Translations under genes and position numbers: made by a program | Shown here: positions 1-8,741 of the stretch, in pieces | Layout: the number at the start of each line of letters is the position of its first letter | How positions within the stretch are numbered: position 1 is the first letter of the stretch | Notes under the pieces: generated by a model | The model's input: only the letters and a program-made list of their open reading frames with translations | Database searches by the model: none | Told to the model about the DNA's origin: nothing | DNA from: Nitrospira defluvii | GTDB lineage: Bacteria > Nitrospirota > Nitrospiria > Nitrospirales > Nitrospiraceae | Reading direction: 5' to 3' | NCBI GenBank assembly: GCA_000196815.1 | Contig: FP929003.1 | Coordinates: 2,255,501 to 2,319,500, forward strand | Length of the DNA: 64,000 nt

Positions 1-2
1 TG

Positions 3-605
3 GTATCAGGAGGCCTCTCCTCCGCCATTTCGACCAGACCGGCCGGTCCCAGCGAACGGGTATTTGCCGAGGTGCATGGAGTTCGAACGGCCTTTGAGCC
101 GGGGCGGATCCGCATTACGGGTAATCCGCTGGATGTCGCCATACAGAGCGATGGGTTTTTTGAGGTCAAGACTCCTGACGGCGTTCGCTACACACGCAAC
201 GGCATCTTTTCTCTCGACAGCCAACGACGCCTGGTCACCAATCTCGGGCATCCGGTCATGGGCACCAAAGGAGAGATCAAGGTGCCGCCCGGCAATATCC
301 AGATCAATGCGGAGGGGGCGATTCAGGTGGACGGGACTCCGATCGGCAGCATCAAGGTGGTCGAGTTTCCTGAGAACGGGATGCCGCAGAAGTTTGCCGA
401 AGGACTGTTTGTCGGCGGGAAACCGGCAGTGTCGACAAGGCCGCAGGTGCAGTCGGGACACATCGAGGAGTCCAACGTGAATTCGTTGAGTGAAATGGTG
501 AAGATGATGCAAGGCATGCGCAGTTACGAGTCGGCGCAGAAATTGATCCAAACGATGGATCGCATGACCGAAACGGCCATTCAGGATCTGGGCCGGGTGC
601 AATAG
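3..605 (+). CDS. flgF: flagellar basal-body rod protein FlgF (5' end cut by window)
   Basis: The frame is open from the first base of the window, so the N-terminus lies upstream; about 200 residues remain. The visible part has the FlgE/F/G hook-basal core (GNPLDVAIQSDGFFEV, then TPDGVRYTRNGIF) and ends with the flagellar C-terminal helix pattern (EESNVNSLSEMVKMMQGMRSYESAQKLI). This family forms the proximal rod that crosses the periplasm. It ends 9 bases before flgG, which has a strong AGGAGG Shine-Dalgarno, so the two are co-transcribed. FlgF rather than a second FlgG is chosen from gene order and the shorter insert between core and tail. Confidence 0.9.
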   Translation, partial: VSGGLSSAISTRPAGPSERVFAEVHGVRTAFEPGRIRITGNPLDVAIQSDGFFEVKTPDGVRYTRNGIFSLDSQRRLVTNLGHPVMGTKGEIKVPPGNIQINAEGAIQVDGTPIGSIKVVEFPENGMPQKFAEGLFVGGKPAVSTRPQVQSGHIEESNVNSLSEMVKMMQGMRSYESAQKLIQTMDRMTETAIQDLGRVQ

Positions 606-614
606 GAGGAGCGT

Positions 615-1406
615 ATGATTCGCGCAATGTGGACGGCCGCGACGGGCATGACGGCCCAGCAACTGAACGTGGATACCATCGCCAACAATCTGGCGAACGT
701 GAACACGAACGCGTTCAAACGCAGCCGTGCGGAATTCGGCGATCTGCTCTATCAGATTCAACGCTTGCCGGGCACGAACGCGTCGAACGTGGGCGTCTTT
801 CCTGTCGGCGTGCAGGTCGGAGGCGGTGTGCGTCCCATTACCGTGGCCAAGGAATGGGTGCAAGGTAACATGCGGCAGACCGGAAACGATCTCGACCTGG
901 CCATCGACGGCGCCGGATTTTTCCAAGTGACCCGGCCCGACGGGACCATCATGTATACCCGCAACGGATCCTTCAAGCGCGACAACGTCGGCAATCTCGT
1001 GACCGGCGACGGCGACCAGCTCAACCCGGTGATTACGATTCCGTCGGGGGCATTGAAAATCGATGTGGGCCAGGACGGCACCGTCTCCGTGCTGCTTCCC
1101 GGCGTCACACAAGCGTCGCAGGTGGGGCAGATTCAGCTGGTCCGCTTCGACAACCCTTCGGGCCTGGTGGCGATGGGCGGCAACCTGTTCCTGGACAGCT
1201 TTGCCTCCGGGCCCGCGCAACAGGGCACAGGCGGATTCTCGACCGGCTTCGGCACCTTGCAGCAGGGGTTCCTGGAAAGTTCGAACGTCAACCTGGCGGA
1301 GGAGATGGTCAACATGATCATCGCCCAACGGAGTTACGAAATTAACTCCAAGACCATTCAGGCATCCGATGAAATGATGCAGATTGCCAACAACCTGCGC
1401 CGGTAA
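615..1406 (+). CDS. flgG: flagellar distal rod protein FlgG
   Basis: The 263-aa product has the normal FlgG length. It opens with MIRAMWTAATGMTAQQ and the rod-protein signature NNLANVNTNAFKRSRAEF (about residues 24-41), has the core GNDLDLAIDGAGFF, and ends with ESSNVNLAEEMVNMIIAQRS followed by a terminal helix. FlgG polymerises into the distal rod inside the P and L rings. The ATG at 615 is preceded by AGGAGG. It sits between flgF and flgA in the common rod/ring operon order. Confidence 0.97.
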   Translation: MIRAMWTAATGMTAQQLNVDTIANNLANVNTNAFKRSRAEFGDLLYQIQRLPGTNASNVGVFPVGVQVGGGVRPITVAKEWVQGNMRQTGNDLDLAIDGAGFFQVTRPDGTIMYTRNGSFKRDNVGNLVTGDGDQLNPVITIPSGALKIDVGQDGTVSVLLPGVTQASQVGQIQLVRFDNPSGLVAMGGNLFLDSFASGPAQQGTGGFSTGFGTLQQGFLESSNVNLAEEMVNMIIAQRSYEINSKTIQASDEMMQIANNLRR

Positions 1407-1439
1407 TCGGCGCCGCACCTTCAACCAAGGGTGACACCT

Positions 1440-2237
1440 GTGACTCGACTCAGCCTCCTGTCAGTTGCGACCATCAGCCTGGTCACGAGCGCGGTCCTAC
1501 CGGCCATGGCAGGGGAGCGGGCTCCGGTGCGGCCGCTCTTTCAGGTGCAGGGGGCTGTTGCGCACAATACGCAGGGTTTCCCGCAGTCCCGTGGAAAACG
1601 GCTCATCTATCCGGAGCAGATCCACGGCGTGATCCACGATTTCGTCAAACGGGAACTGGCCGGCCGCGCGGTCGATTGCCAGGTGGCGATCGGCGATCCT
1701 CAGCAGCCGATCGTCGTGCCCTCCGGAGCGGTCGATCTGCAAGTCAGCGCCGGTCGATCGGACGAACCGCTCGGTCGTCGAGTGTTCCAGATTCATCTGG
1801 CTGTGAACGGGCGATTCATCAAGACCATCGATGCCACGGCCGATGTGGCCGCCATTGTCGAGGTGGTGGTGCCGGTGCGGTCGATCAAGGTCGACGAGGA
1901 GATCGCGGCCGACGACGTCACCACGGAACGGATCGTCCTGTACGACCTGAAGCAACCGTTTGTGACCAGTCCTGCCGAAGTCATCGGTAAAGCGGCCATT
2001 CGTCCGCTTCCGCCTCAAAATGCCATACGTACGACCTCGGTCCGGCGCCCCTTCGCCGTGCACAAGGGTGATCGGGTGACGATTGAAGCCCGGCAGGGCG
2101 GGCTCTCGATTCAAACCGTGGGAGTCACGAAATCGCATGGTGAATTGGGCCAAACCATCACGGTCTCCAATGTCGATTCCGGCAAGGAATTGCGGGCGAC
2201 CGTCGTTGCCCCGGGGGTGGTCCGTGTCACTTTTTAA
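1440..2237 (+). CDS. flgA: P-ring assembly chaperone FlgA
   Basis: A 265-aa periplasmic protein. It begins with a cleavable signal peptide (hydrophobic LSLLSVATISLVTSAVLPAMA, split before GERAP) and carries a SAF-type domain in the second half (VPVRSIKVDEEIAADDVTTE, then the C-terminal NVDSGKELRATVVAPGVVRV typical of FlgA). FlgA chaperones FlgI during P-ring assembly. The in-frame GTG at 1431 touches the AAGGGTGA ribosome-binding region, so GTG 1440 is preferred. The stop overlaps the flgH start by 14 bases, suggesting translational coupling. Confidence 0.9.
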   Translation: MTRLSLLSVATISLVTSAVLPAMAGERAPVRPLFQVQGAVAHNTQGFPQSRGKRLIYPEQIHGVIHDFVKRELAGRAVDCQVAIGDPQQPIVVPSGAVDLQVSAGRSDEPLGRRVFQIHLAVNGRFIKTIDATADVAAIVEVVVPVRSIKVDEEIAADDVTTERIVLYDLKQPFVTSPAEVIGKAAIRPLPPQNAIRTTSVRRPFAVHKGDRVTIEARQGGLSIQTVGVTKSHGELGQTITVSNVDSGKELRATVVAPGVVRVTF

Positions 2238-2940
2238 CCGGTCTCTCACACACGATCACCGCACTCGGTTCATCTGGTTCGGCCTGGCGCTGTGCGCGAT
2301 GGTCGGTTGTTCGGCCTCGCCCAGCACGAAGCAACAAAAGGTGGAGATGGCCAAATTGCCTCCCCCCAAGACGATGGGATCGCTGTGGCAGGAAGAGAAC
2401 GGGCGGGCCTATCTCTATGAAGATCTTCGAGCCATGCGCATCGGCGACATCATCACGATTCTGATCGTGGAAAAACACAAGGGCTCGAAGAGCGCCGACA
2501 CGAATGCAGAGCGGGATTCCACCATTTCGAACGGGATCGGCGGGACGGGGATGGGCTATCTGGGCATTCCGGGGATCCGTCTGGGCGGAGAAGCCAAGCG
2601 AGGGTTCGGCGTCGATGCCACCGCCAAGAGCAAGTTCGGCGGCAAAGGCGCAACCAACCGGGAAGACACGTTGACAGGCACGATTTCGGCCATCGTGACG
2701 GAAGTGTTGCCGAACGGCGATTTACGGGTCGAGGGGCGTCGTGAGGTGACCGTCAATTCGGAACGCCAGATCATGACCATCGGGGGCATCGTCAGGCGCG
2801 TGGATGTGAATACGAAAAATACGGTGCAGTCGAGCGCCATTGCCGACGCCAAGATCGAATATTCCGGCCTGGGAGTCGTCGACGATGTGCAGCGGCCCGG
2901 CTGGCTCGTCAGAATTCTGGATTGGGTCTATCCGTTTTAA
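2224..2940 (+). CDS. flgH: flagellar L-ring lipoprotein FlgH
   Basis: The product has 238 aa. The start is the GTG at 2224, inside the end of flgA and after GGGGGTGG; an upstream in-frame ATG at 2083 would bury 47 codons in flgA. The N-terminus is a lipoprotein signal with Cys29 after MVG. The mature part has the FlgH blocks GSLWQEENGRAYLYEDLRAM, GDIITILIVE and the C-terminal EYSGLGVVDD before a final WVYPF. FlgH forms the outer-membrane L ring around the rod. It follows flgA and precedes flgI. Confidence 0.95.
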   Translation: MSLFNRSLTHDHRTRFIWFGLALCAMVGCSASPSTKQQKVEMAKLPPPKTMGSLWQEENGRAYLYEDLRAMRIGDIITILIVEKHKGSKSADTNAERDSTISNGIGGTGMGYLGIPGIRLGGEAKRGFGVDATAKSKFGGKGATNREDTLTGTISAIVTEVLPNGDLRVEGRREVTVNSERQIMTIGGIVRRVDVNTKNTVQSSAIADAKIEYSGLGVVDDVQRPGWLVRILDWVYPF

Positions 2941-2983
2941 TCGCACGTCCGTCGGGAAGAATCGACCAGCCACAGGAGTCATC

Positions 2984-4294
2984 ATGACGAGGCCGCGCAA
3001 ACAACAACGGGCGATGATTACGCAATGCTTTCGTCTCATGCTTTCAAGCGGGGTGCTGCGACCGGCCTCAATGGATCCCGGCCTTCTCGCGCGCCCCTGG
3101 TCCCCTCCGCCGCCGAAACCGGCCCCTGTTCCTGAAAGACAGCCACAAGGAGCGGCCTGGTTTCGGCGCACCGCGGTGGGCATGCTGGCCTTCCTCACGA
3201 TCACGCTATTTACGGCCTCATTGGCGCAGGCCGTTCGAGTCAAGGATGTGGCCACGATCGAAGGCGTGCGTGAAAACCAGCTGATCGGGTATGGATTGGT
3301 CGTCGGTCTCGACCGGACGGGTGATCAGGTCATCGGTGGCCAGTTCACGATTCAAGCCATGATGTCCATGTTGAACAAGATGGGCATCAATCTGGTGATC
3401 GATCCCATCCAGTTGCTCACCCGCAATATTGCGTCGGTGATGGTGACGGCGAAGCTCCCGCCGTTCGTGAAACCGGGCATGACGCTGGACGCGGTTGTCT
3501 CTTCCATGGCTAATGCGAAAAGTCTCCAAGGCGGCACGTTGCTCTCCACGCCGCTGAAGGCGCCGAACCAACAGGTGTTTGCGGTGGCTCAGGGGCCGGT
3601 CTCCATCGGTGGATTCCTCGGCGGGACCGGCGGCGCCGGCGGCGCGACGATCACCAAAAATCATCAGGCAGCGGGGGTGGTTCCTGCCGGAGCTATCGTG
3701 GAAAAAGAGCTGGTGGTGGATATCGAGAACTGGGACAGCGTGTCCGTGTTGCTGCGACACCCTGATTTCACCACCGCCATTCGCACGGCGGAGGCGATCG
3801 ACGGGACCTTCGGGAAGGGCACGGCGGTTCCGGTGAATGCGGGCCTCGTGAAAACGTCGCTTCCCGCAACCTTTCACGGACGGGTCGTGGAATACATCGC
3901 CACCATGGAAGGATTGGACGTGACCGTCGATGTCGCCGCCAAGGTGGTGGTGAACGAACGGACCGGCACGGTGGTCCTGGGGGAACATGTTCGACTCTCC
4001 ACCTGCGCGATCTCCCACGGCAACCTGACGATCTCCGTCAAGAACACACTCAACGTCTCGCAGCCTCCGGCTCCGTTGATCGGCTCGACCCAAGGGCAAA
4101 CGACGGTCACTCCCGATGTGCAGACGGAAGTCACCGAACAGGAGTCGCGACTGATCGTGGTCGATCAGACTGTGACGCTTGGAGAAGTGGTACGGGCACT
4201 CAACGCGGTGGGTGTGACTCCACGAGACCTCGTGGCCATCCTCTCGGCCCTGCGTTCCGCGGGAGCACTTCAAGCTAATCTCGAGATTGTCTAA
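2984..4294 (+). CDS. flgI: flagellar P-ring protein FlgI
   Basis: FlgI polymerises in the periplasm into the peptidoglycan P ring. Core blocks are VRVKDVATIEGVRENQLIGY, GLVVGLDRTGDQV and the glycine-rich GGFLGGTGGAGGATITKNH. From the ATG at 2984 (good CAGGAG at 2972) the protein has 436 aa, about 65 more than usual. The extra N-terminus is basic and proline-rich and lies ahead of a conventional signal peptide (MLAFLTITLFTASLAQA). An alternative start, ATG 3182, would give 370 aa, the usual family size, after a weaker GGTGG. Function is certain; the start is not. Confidence 0.93.
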   Translation: MTRPRKQQRAMITQCFRLMLSSGVLRPASMDPGLLARPWSPPPPKPAPVPERQPQGAAWFRRTAVGMLAFLTITLFTASLAQAVRVKDVATIEGVRENQLIGYGLVVGLDRTGDQVIGGQFTIQAMMSMLNKMGINLVIDPIQLLTRNIASVMVTAKLPPFVKPGMTLDAVVSSMANAKSLQGGTLLSTPLKAPNQQVFAVAQGPVSIGGFLGGTGGAGGATITKNHQAAGVVPAGAIVEKELVVDIENWDSVSVLLRHPDFTTAIRTAEAIDGTFGKGTAVPVNAGLVKTSLPATFHGRVVEYIATMEGLDVTVDVAAKVVVNERTGTVVLGEHVRLSTCAISHGNLTISVKNTLNVSQPPAPLIGSTQGQTTVTPDVQTEVTEQESRLIVVDQTVTLGEVVRALNAVGVTPRDLVAILSALRSAGALQANLEIV

Positions 4295-4312
4295 GAAAGG
4301 GGCACGTCTCCA

Positions 4313-4642
4313 ATGGAAATACAGCACCTGATGTCAGGGCAACTCGATCTGGCCCAAATGGCGACTCCACAGCCGCTGGGATTTCGCGGCCCTGTAGAGC
4401 AGGCGCAGGGAGGGGATAAGGCCCGTGCGGCGCTCCATAAAGCCGGACAGGAGTTTGAATCATATTTCATCTCCTATCTTATTAAGAATATGAGGGAAAC
4501 CGTTCCGAAGGGACTCCTGGACCGGAAAAACGAGCAAGTCTGGTACTCCTTTTACGATCAAGAAATAGCCAAGTTATCCACAGAAGCAGGGGGGATCGGC
4601 ATTACGGCATTCGTGGATGCCTATGCAGAAAAACTTCCTTAA
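4313..4642 (+). CDS. flgJ: FlgJ-type rod-binding protein, rod domain only
   Basis: A 109-aa protein matching the N-terminal rod-binding domain of FlgJ: KAGQEFESYFISYLIKNMRE, a central WYSFYDQEIAKLSTEAGGIG and an amphipathic C-terminus. In enteric FlgJ a muramidase domain follows. Here it is absent, as in many bacteria where a separate lytic enzyme opens the peptidoglycan. The protein is expected to cap rod assembly in the periplasm. It begins 18 bases after flgI and is the last gene before a sigma-28-type promoter. Confidence 0.88.
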   Translation: MEIQHLMSGQLDLAQMATPQPLGFRGPVEQAQGGDKARAALHKAGQEFESYFISYLIKNMRETVPKGLLDRKNEQVWYSFYDQEIAKLSTEAGGIGITAFVDAYAEKLP

Positions 4643-4657
4643 TTCGATCGCTTTTCC

Positions 4658-4685
4658 TAAAGTTCCCGACCGGTCCCGCCGATAG
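4658..4685 (+). promoter_or_regulatory. sigma-28 (FliA) promoter for flgM-flgN-flgK-flgL
   Basis: TAAAG at 4658-4662, 15 bases, then GCCGATAG at 4678-4685. This fits the FliA consensus TAAA-N15-GCCGATAA and lies 62 bases before flgM. The same TNAAG-N15-RCCGATA layout recurs at eight other sites in the window. Confidence 0.85.
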
Positions 4686-4746
4686 AGTACTCGACTAGGG
4701 GAAAGGCCTTTCGGAACACCCTGGCAATGGGGGAGGAGAAGCAGTC

Positions 4747-5052
4747 ATGGAGATCTCACATAACGGCCGGGCGGCAGATCTCGCGAAAATCCTGTTGGGA
4801 GTTCAGGACACTGAACGGACACACAACAAGAAGACCGCGTCTCAAGGGTCGCAGTCTCAGGATCGTGTCCAGATTTCCGAACAGGCCAAAGAACTCCAGC
4901 GTCTGAGGGCGTCAGCGGAACAGCCGGATGCGGAGCGTGATGCCAGAGTCGGTCAAATTCGTCAGTCCGTCGAAGGGGGCACGTACAACGTGGACGGGAA
5001 GAAGGTTGCGGATGCCATCATTCGCAACGTCCTGACCGACGCGGTCCTGTAA
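4747..5052 (+). CDS. flgM: anti-sigma-28 factor FlgM
   Basis: A 101-aa protein with the FlgM layout: a short disordered N-terminus, then DRVQISEQAKELQRL and the sigma-binding C-terminal helices (RVGQIRQSVEGGTYNVDGKK, then VADAIIRN). FlgM binds FliA in the cytoplasm and is exported through the completed hook-basal body, which releases late-gene transcription. The start follows GGGGGAGGAGAAG. It is headed by its own sigma-28 promoter, giving the usual feedback arrangement. The fliA gene itself is not in the window. Confidence 0.93.
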   Translation: MEISHNGRAADLAKILLGVQDTERTHNKKTASQGSQSQDRVQISEQAKELQRLRASAEQPDAERDARVGQIRQSVEGGTYNVDGKKVADAIIRNVLTDAVL

Positions 5053-5125
5053 CGCCCTTCGCGTACGGCTCGACGCTTCGATCACGCGGCCTCGCATGGC
5101 GGAACCGTTCGCTTGAAGGGGAGAC

Positions 5126-5569
5126 ATGGTGTCGACCGTACAGCAACCACTTTCCACAGCCTCCGCCCCCCTTCTGTGCCGCATGCTCGACAAACTCACG
5201 GCCTTTCAGGCTCTGCTGACTGAAGAGCAGGACGCCATTCGCTCCCTTTCCTTCGGACAATTCACATCCGTGACCGTACGGAAAACTCACCTATTGGATG
5301 AGATTCGAGAATTGGAACAGCAACGCCGGAACGCGTCGACGCTGCCCGATTCGTATGGCTCGCCGTCCGCGCAAGAGGCCGATCTTGTCGCGGCAATCGA
5401 GCAGACGGATCGGCTGAACCGGTTCAACGCCGCCCTGATCGGGCAGTCGCTCGAGTTCTTGCAAGGCACGCTCCGCCTCTGGCAACGGTCACCGCAGTCG
5501 GCGGCACTGTATTCATCCTCAGGCGCCGCGGTCGCAGGAAGCGGCGGCAGAGTACGAGCCAAGGGATAA
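5126..5569 (+). CDS. flgN: FlgN-family export chaperone
   Basis: A 147-aa, mostly helical cytosolic protein with the FlgN pattern: an N-terminal helix around LDKLTAFQALLTEEQDAIRS, a charged middle helix (VRKTHLLDEIRELEQQRR) and an amphipathic C-terminal helix (NALIG-type NAALIGQSLEFLQG). FlgN keeps the hook-filament junction proteins FlgK and FlgL export-competent. The position between flgM and flgK is the standard one and is the main support, because the family is divergent. It ends 11 bases before flgK. Confidence 0.85.
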   Translation: MVSTVQQPLSTASAPLLCRMLDKLTAFQALLTEEQDAIRSLSFGQFTSVTVRKTHLLDEIRELEQQRRNASTLPDSYGSPSAQEADLVAAIEQTDRLNRFNAALIGQSLEFLQGTLRLWQRSPQSAALYSSSGAAVAGSGGRVRAKG

Positions 5570-5580
5570 CGGGTGGTCGT

Positions 5581-6975
5581 ATGTCGGGACTCAATGGATT
5601 ATTCGGCATCGGTTCGAATGCGCTGGCTACCTTCCAGCGCGCCCTGTCCGTGACCGGGCAGAATATCGCCAACGTCAGCACCCCAGGCTACTCCCGGCAA
5701 GAGATCACCCTCAGCGAAAGCCTGCCCGAGAATGGTCAGCCGGGTCAGATCGGTACCGGCGTCACGGCCACCGAAATCCGGCGCTCCGTCGATAGCTTTG
5801 TGGAACAACAATTGTTGAGTTCCAACGAGCGGGTGGGGCAGTTCGGAGCATCGCACAAAGCACTCTCGCAAATTCAACTGGTCTTCAACGATGCGAACGA
5901 CCAGGGCATCGCGGCGGGACTCAATGAATTCTTCAAGGCCTGGCAGGATGTCGCCACCAATCCCGCGGATCTCACGGCCCGCACGGTGCTGCTGACCAAG
6001 GCCGATGGATTGACCAAACTCTTGAACCAGGCCGACGCACAACTCTCGGCCCAGCGCACGTCCCTCGACGGCCAGGTGCAGAGCGGCATTAACGACGTCA
6101 ATGCCCTGGCGAGTAAGATTGCCGATCTCAACAGCCAGATCAAGCTCACAGAAATCAGCGGTCAGCAGGCCAATGATTTGCGCGACCAACGCGGTCGCTT
6201 TCTCAACGACCTTGCCGGCCTGGTCGACATCTCCTCGATTGAAGACGCAACCGGACAGGTGACGGTATTCGTGGGAATCGGGCAGGTATTGGTCGCTGAG
6301 AAGACAGCCTACAGACTGACCGGTGTTGCAAACATCGCCAACAACGGGCTCCTGGATGTGCGCTACGATGGGGGAACCGGACCCAATACGGACATCACGT
6401 CGGCGATCAGCGGCGGTCGCCTCAAGGGATTGATCGACGCGCGTGACACGACCGCTGCCGGTCTGCAGACGTCGCTCAATACCCTCACGGCTCAACTCGT
6501 CTCGCAGGTCAACACCCAGCATCGCCTGGGGTACGGTCTGGATGGATCCACCACGCAGGATTTCTTCACGGCCTCAGGGACCACGGCCGGCACGATCAGC
6601 ATGGCCCTGACCGATCGACAGAAGATCGCGGCCTCATCGACCGCCGCCGGCGTCCCCGGCAACAATGTGAACGCCCTGGCGTTAAGCAATCTGCAAACGG
6701 CCTCGGTGGCGGGATTAGGTAATACGACCTTTCAGGGATACTACAGCGCCATGGCCGGCAGCTTCGGCGGGACCCTGCAGGGGGCCACGCGCGATCTGCA
6801 AGGGCAGGAAATCCTGCACGATCAGCTGCTGGCGCACCGGGCGGAAGTATCCGGGGTGTCGATGGATGAAGAGCTCATCAATCTGTTGAAGTATCAGCGC
6901 GCATTCGAGGCAGCCTCGAAACTCATCACCACCAGCGATGAGATGCTGCAGACAATTCTGACTCTGAAACGGTAA
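5581..6975 (+). CDS. flgK: hook-filament junction protein FlgK (HAP1)
   Basis: The 464-aa product begins with GIGSNALATFQRALSVTGQN and the flagellar rod signature NIANVSTPGYSRQEI. It has the FlgK coiled region (LNEFFKAWQDVATNPADLTA) and closes with EELINLLKYQRAFEAASKLI, the helix that packs against the FlgE/F/G-type D0 domain. FlgK is the first of two junction proteins joining hook and filament. It is a little shorter than the enteric protein, meaning a reduced surface domain. It is followed by flgL after 30 bases. Confidence 0.96.
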   Translation: MSGLNGLFGIGSNALATFQRALSVTGQNIANVSTPGYSRQEITLSESLPENGQPGQIGTGVTATEIRRSVDSFVEQQLLSSNERVGQFGASHKALSQIQLVFNDANDQGIAAGLNEFFKAWQDVATNPADLTARTVLLTKADGLTKLLNQADAQLSAQRTSLDGQVQSGINDVNALASKIADLNSQIKLTEISGQQANDLRDQRGRFLNDLAGLVDISSIEDATGQVTVFVGIGQVLVAEKTAYRLTGVANIANNGLLDVRYDGGTGPNTDITSAISGGRLKGLIDARDTTAAGLQTSLNTLTAQLVSQVNTQHRLGYGLDGSTTQDFFTASGTTAGTISMALTDRQKIAASSTAAGVPGNNVNALALSNLQTASVAGLGNTTFQGYYSAMAGSFGGTLQGATRDLQGQEILHDQLLAHRAEVSGVSMDEELINLLKYQRAFEAASKLITTSDEMLQTILTLKR

Positions 6976-7005
6976 CGCCTTCTCATCTCACAGGGAGCCG
7001 CCATT

Positions 7006-7896
7006 ATGAGAGTCGCCGACCAACAAATGTACGGAATCCTGCTCGGCAATCTTCAGCGCTCCCGATTGCAGATGCTCACCTCGCAAGAACAGATTTCCAG
7101 CCAGAAACGGGTCACCAATCCATCGGACGATCCGAGCGCGTTCGGACAGATCGTGCTCGACAAGTCCGCGCTCTCGCAAACGACGCAGTGGGTTCGGAAT
7201 ATTAATTTCGGAACCGCACGCGTGAATGCCGCCGATCAGGCATTGGGACAGGTTCAGAACCTGATCACCAGAGTGCGGGAGCTGACCATTCAGGCAAGCA
7301 GCGACACGACGTCAGCAGAAGGGCGTCAGAGCATCGCCAAAGAGGTCCGGCAGCTTCAGCGGCAACTGGTTCAACTGGGCAACACGGAAGTGGCCGGGCA
7401 GGCGATCTTCGGAGGGACGAAAACGGATGTGCAGCCCTTCACGATCACCTCAGGGGATACGGTGGCCTATCAGGGCAACAGCGAGACCCAATCGATCGCG
7501 GTCGGTGAAAATCAAACCGTGCAGATCCTCGTGCCGGGAAGCAGCATCTTCACCGGATCGACGACCAACATGTTCGATTCGCTGCGTGACCTCCTGACGG
7601 CTCTGGAAAGCAACAATCGCTCCGGTATTCAAGCCGGACTGGGGAACCTGGACTTGGCGACGGCTCAAATCAGCGATGTGCAGGGCACCGTCGGCGCGCT
7701 GGCCAACCGCCTCCAGGTCACACACGACGCCTTGGATACGGCCACCTTGACCATCACAAAATCCATCTCGGACAATCAGGATGCGGACCTCGCAACAGCC
7801 ATTACCCAACTCCGTCTCCAGGAAGTTGCCGTGCAGGCCGCCAGTGAAACCTTCACCAAAATTTTTGACTCGTCGTTGATCAACTATCTCCGCTGA
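7006..7896 (+). CDS. flgL: hook-filament junction protein FlgL (HAP3)
   Basis: A flagellin-like 296-aa protein. The N-terminus (MRVADQQMYGILLGNLQRSR) is followed by the FlgL hallmark KRVTNPSDDPSAFGQIV, coiled-coil D1 helices (RVRELTIQASSDTTSAEGRQ) and a C-terminal D0 helix ending FTKIFDSSLINYLR. FlgL links FlgK to the filament. The SD is AGGGAGCC. A separate sigma-28 promoter lies immediately after its stop and serves csrA. Confidence 0.96.
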   Translation: MRVADQQMYGILLGNLQRSRLQMLTSQEQISSQKRVTNPSDDPSAFGQIVLDKSALSQTTQWVRNINFGTARVNAADQALGQVQNLITRVRELTIQASSDTTSAEGRQSIAKEVRQLQRQLVQLGNTEVAGQAIFGGTKTDVQPFTITSGDTVAYQGNSETQSIAVGENQTVQILVPGSSIFTGSTTNMFDSLRDLLTALESNNRSGIQAGLGNLDLATAQISDVQGTVGALANRLQVTHDALDTATLTITKSISDNQDADLATAITQLRLQEVAVQAASETFTKIFDSSLINYLR

Positions 7897-7903
7897 TCGA
7901 CGC

Positions 7904-7931
7904 TCAAGTTCACCTTTATCGAAACCGATAT
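7904..7931 (+). promoter_or_regulatory. sigma-28 promoter for csrA-fliW
   Basis: TCAAG at 7904-7908, 15 bases, ACCGATAT at 7924-7931. It lies in the 73-base gap between flgL and csrA, 38 bases before the csrA ATG. Same spacing as the flgM and fliC promoters. Confidence 0.75.
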
Positions 7932-7969
7932 ATCCATGTACTTGTATTCACACGCCAAGGAAGGCTTGT

Positions 7970-8215
7970 ATGCTGGTCTTAACACGACGCCGGGGAGAAG
8001 GCGTGACCATCGGGCCCGATGTTCGCATCGTGGTGCTCGGCATCAAAGGCGGCCAGGTTCGGCTCGGGATCGAAGCCCCGCCCAATGTGCAAGTGCATCG
8101 CGATGAGGTGCATGCGAGGATCCAGGACGAAAATCGCATTGCCGCCGGGCCTGGGGTTATTCCGTTGGAGGCCTTTCGTCAATTGTCGAACAAAACAGGG
8201 CGCCGGGGAGGTTGA
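7970..8215 (+). CDS. csrA: carbon storage regulator CsrA
   Basis: An 81-aa RNA-binding protein with the CsrA core: MLVLTRRRGEGVTIG, then VVLGIKGGQVRLGIEAPPNV and VHRDEVHARIQDENR. CsrA dimers bind GGA in hairpin loops and block or stabilise mRNAs. The tail after residue 60 is somewhat longer than in E. coli. AAGGAAGG precedes the start. It is followed 9 bases later by fliW, the protein that sequesters CsrA until flagellin is exported, so a flagellin-homeostasis circuit is expected. A candidate CsrA hairpin exists at fliC (35445-35457). Confidence 0.95.
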   Translation: MLVLTRRRGEGVTIGPDVRIVVLGIKGGQVRLGIEAPPNVQVHRDEVHARIQDENRIAAGPGVIPLEAFRQLSNKTGRRGG

Positions 8216-8224
8216 GGAAGCGTC

Positions 8225-8701
8225 ATGAAGTGTCGGTCGACCAGATTCGGGAATTTTGAGGTACATGACGACACGCTCCTGGTATTTCCATCGGGCATCC
8301 TCGGCTTTCCGGAGTGGAGCAAGTACGTGCTGCTCGACCACGATACCGAGGCCCCGTTCAAGTGGCTGCAATGTGTCGAAGAACCGCAACTGGCTTTCGT
8401 CATCCTGGACCCGGCCTTCTTCAAGCCCGATTACCAGATCGAGGTCTCACTGGATGCGCTCATCGAAATTCAAAAGCAGGACAGCGATGAACTGTCCGTC
8501 GTCACTATCTTGACCATTCCCTCAGACGATCCCACTGCCGTGACGGCCAATTTACGGGGACCGCTGGTCATGAATCACCGGACCAGGCTCTGCAAGCAAT
8601 TGGTCCTCTCGGAGGAATGGCCGACTCGATATCCTCTCTTTTCCGCCGCACCCGCACAACGCCCGTCTCCGGCGGCTCCGCTTCAGGCGACAGCCCGCTA
8701 A
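8225..8701 (+). CDS. fliW: flagellar assembly factor FliW
   Basis: A 158-aa protein with the FliW blocks FPSGILGFPEWSKYVLLDHD, PFKWLQCVEEPQLAFVILDP and LRGPLVMNHRTRLCKQLVL. In Bacillus and Campylobacter FliW binds either flagellin or CsrA, so free FliW relieves CsrA repression of flagellin translation. The genetic pairing with csrA here is the canonical one. The last 20 residues are alanine/proline-rich and probably disordered. A 270-base convergent spacer follows. Confidence 0.93.
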   Translation: MKCRSTRFGNFEVHDDTLLVFPSGILGFPEWSKYVLLDHDTEAPFKWLQCVEEPQLAFVILDPAFFKPDYQIEVSLDALIEIQKQDSDELSVVTILTIPSDDPTAVTANLRGPLVMNHRTRLCKQLVLSEEWPTRYPLFSAAPAQRPSPAAPLQATAR

Positions 8702-8741
8702 ATCACACATCACTCATTTGCACACCAGGCTCAGCGTGCCG

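Noticed and set aside
6-1424. Long open frame on the minus strand opposite flgF-flgG
   Set aside because: It is a mirror of the GC-rich codon pattern of flgF and flgG; the product is His/Arg/Gly-rich without domains and has no ribosome-binding site. The same holds for 21028-22848 opposite the ThDP gene and 9167-10183 opposite the kinase.
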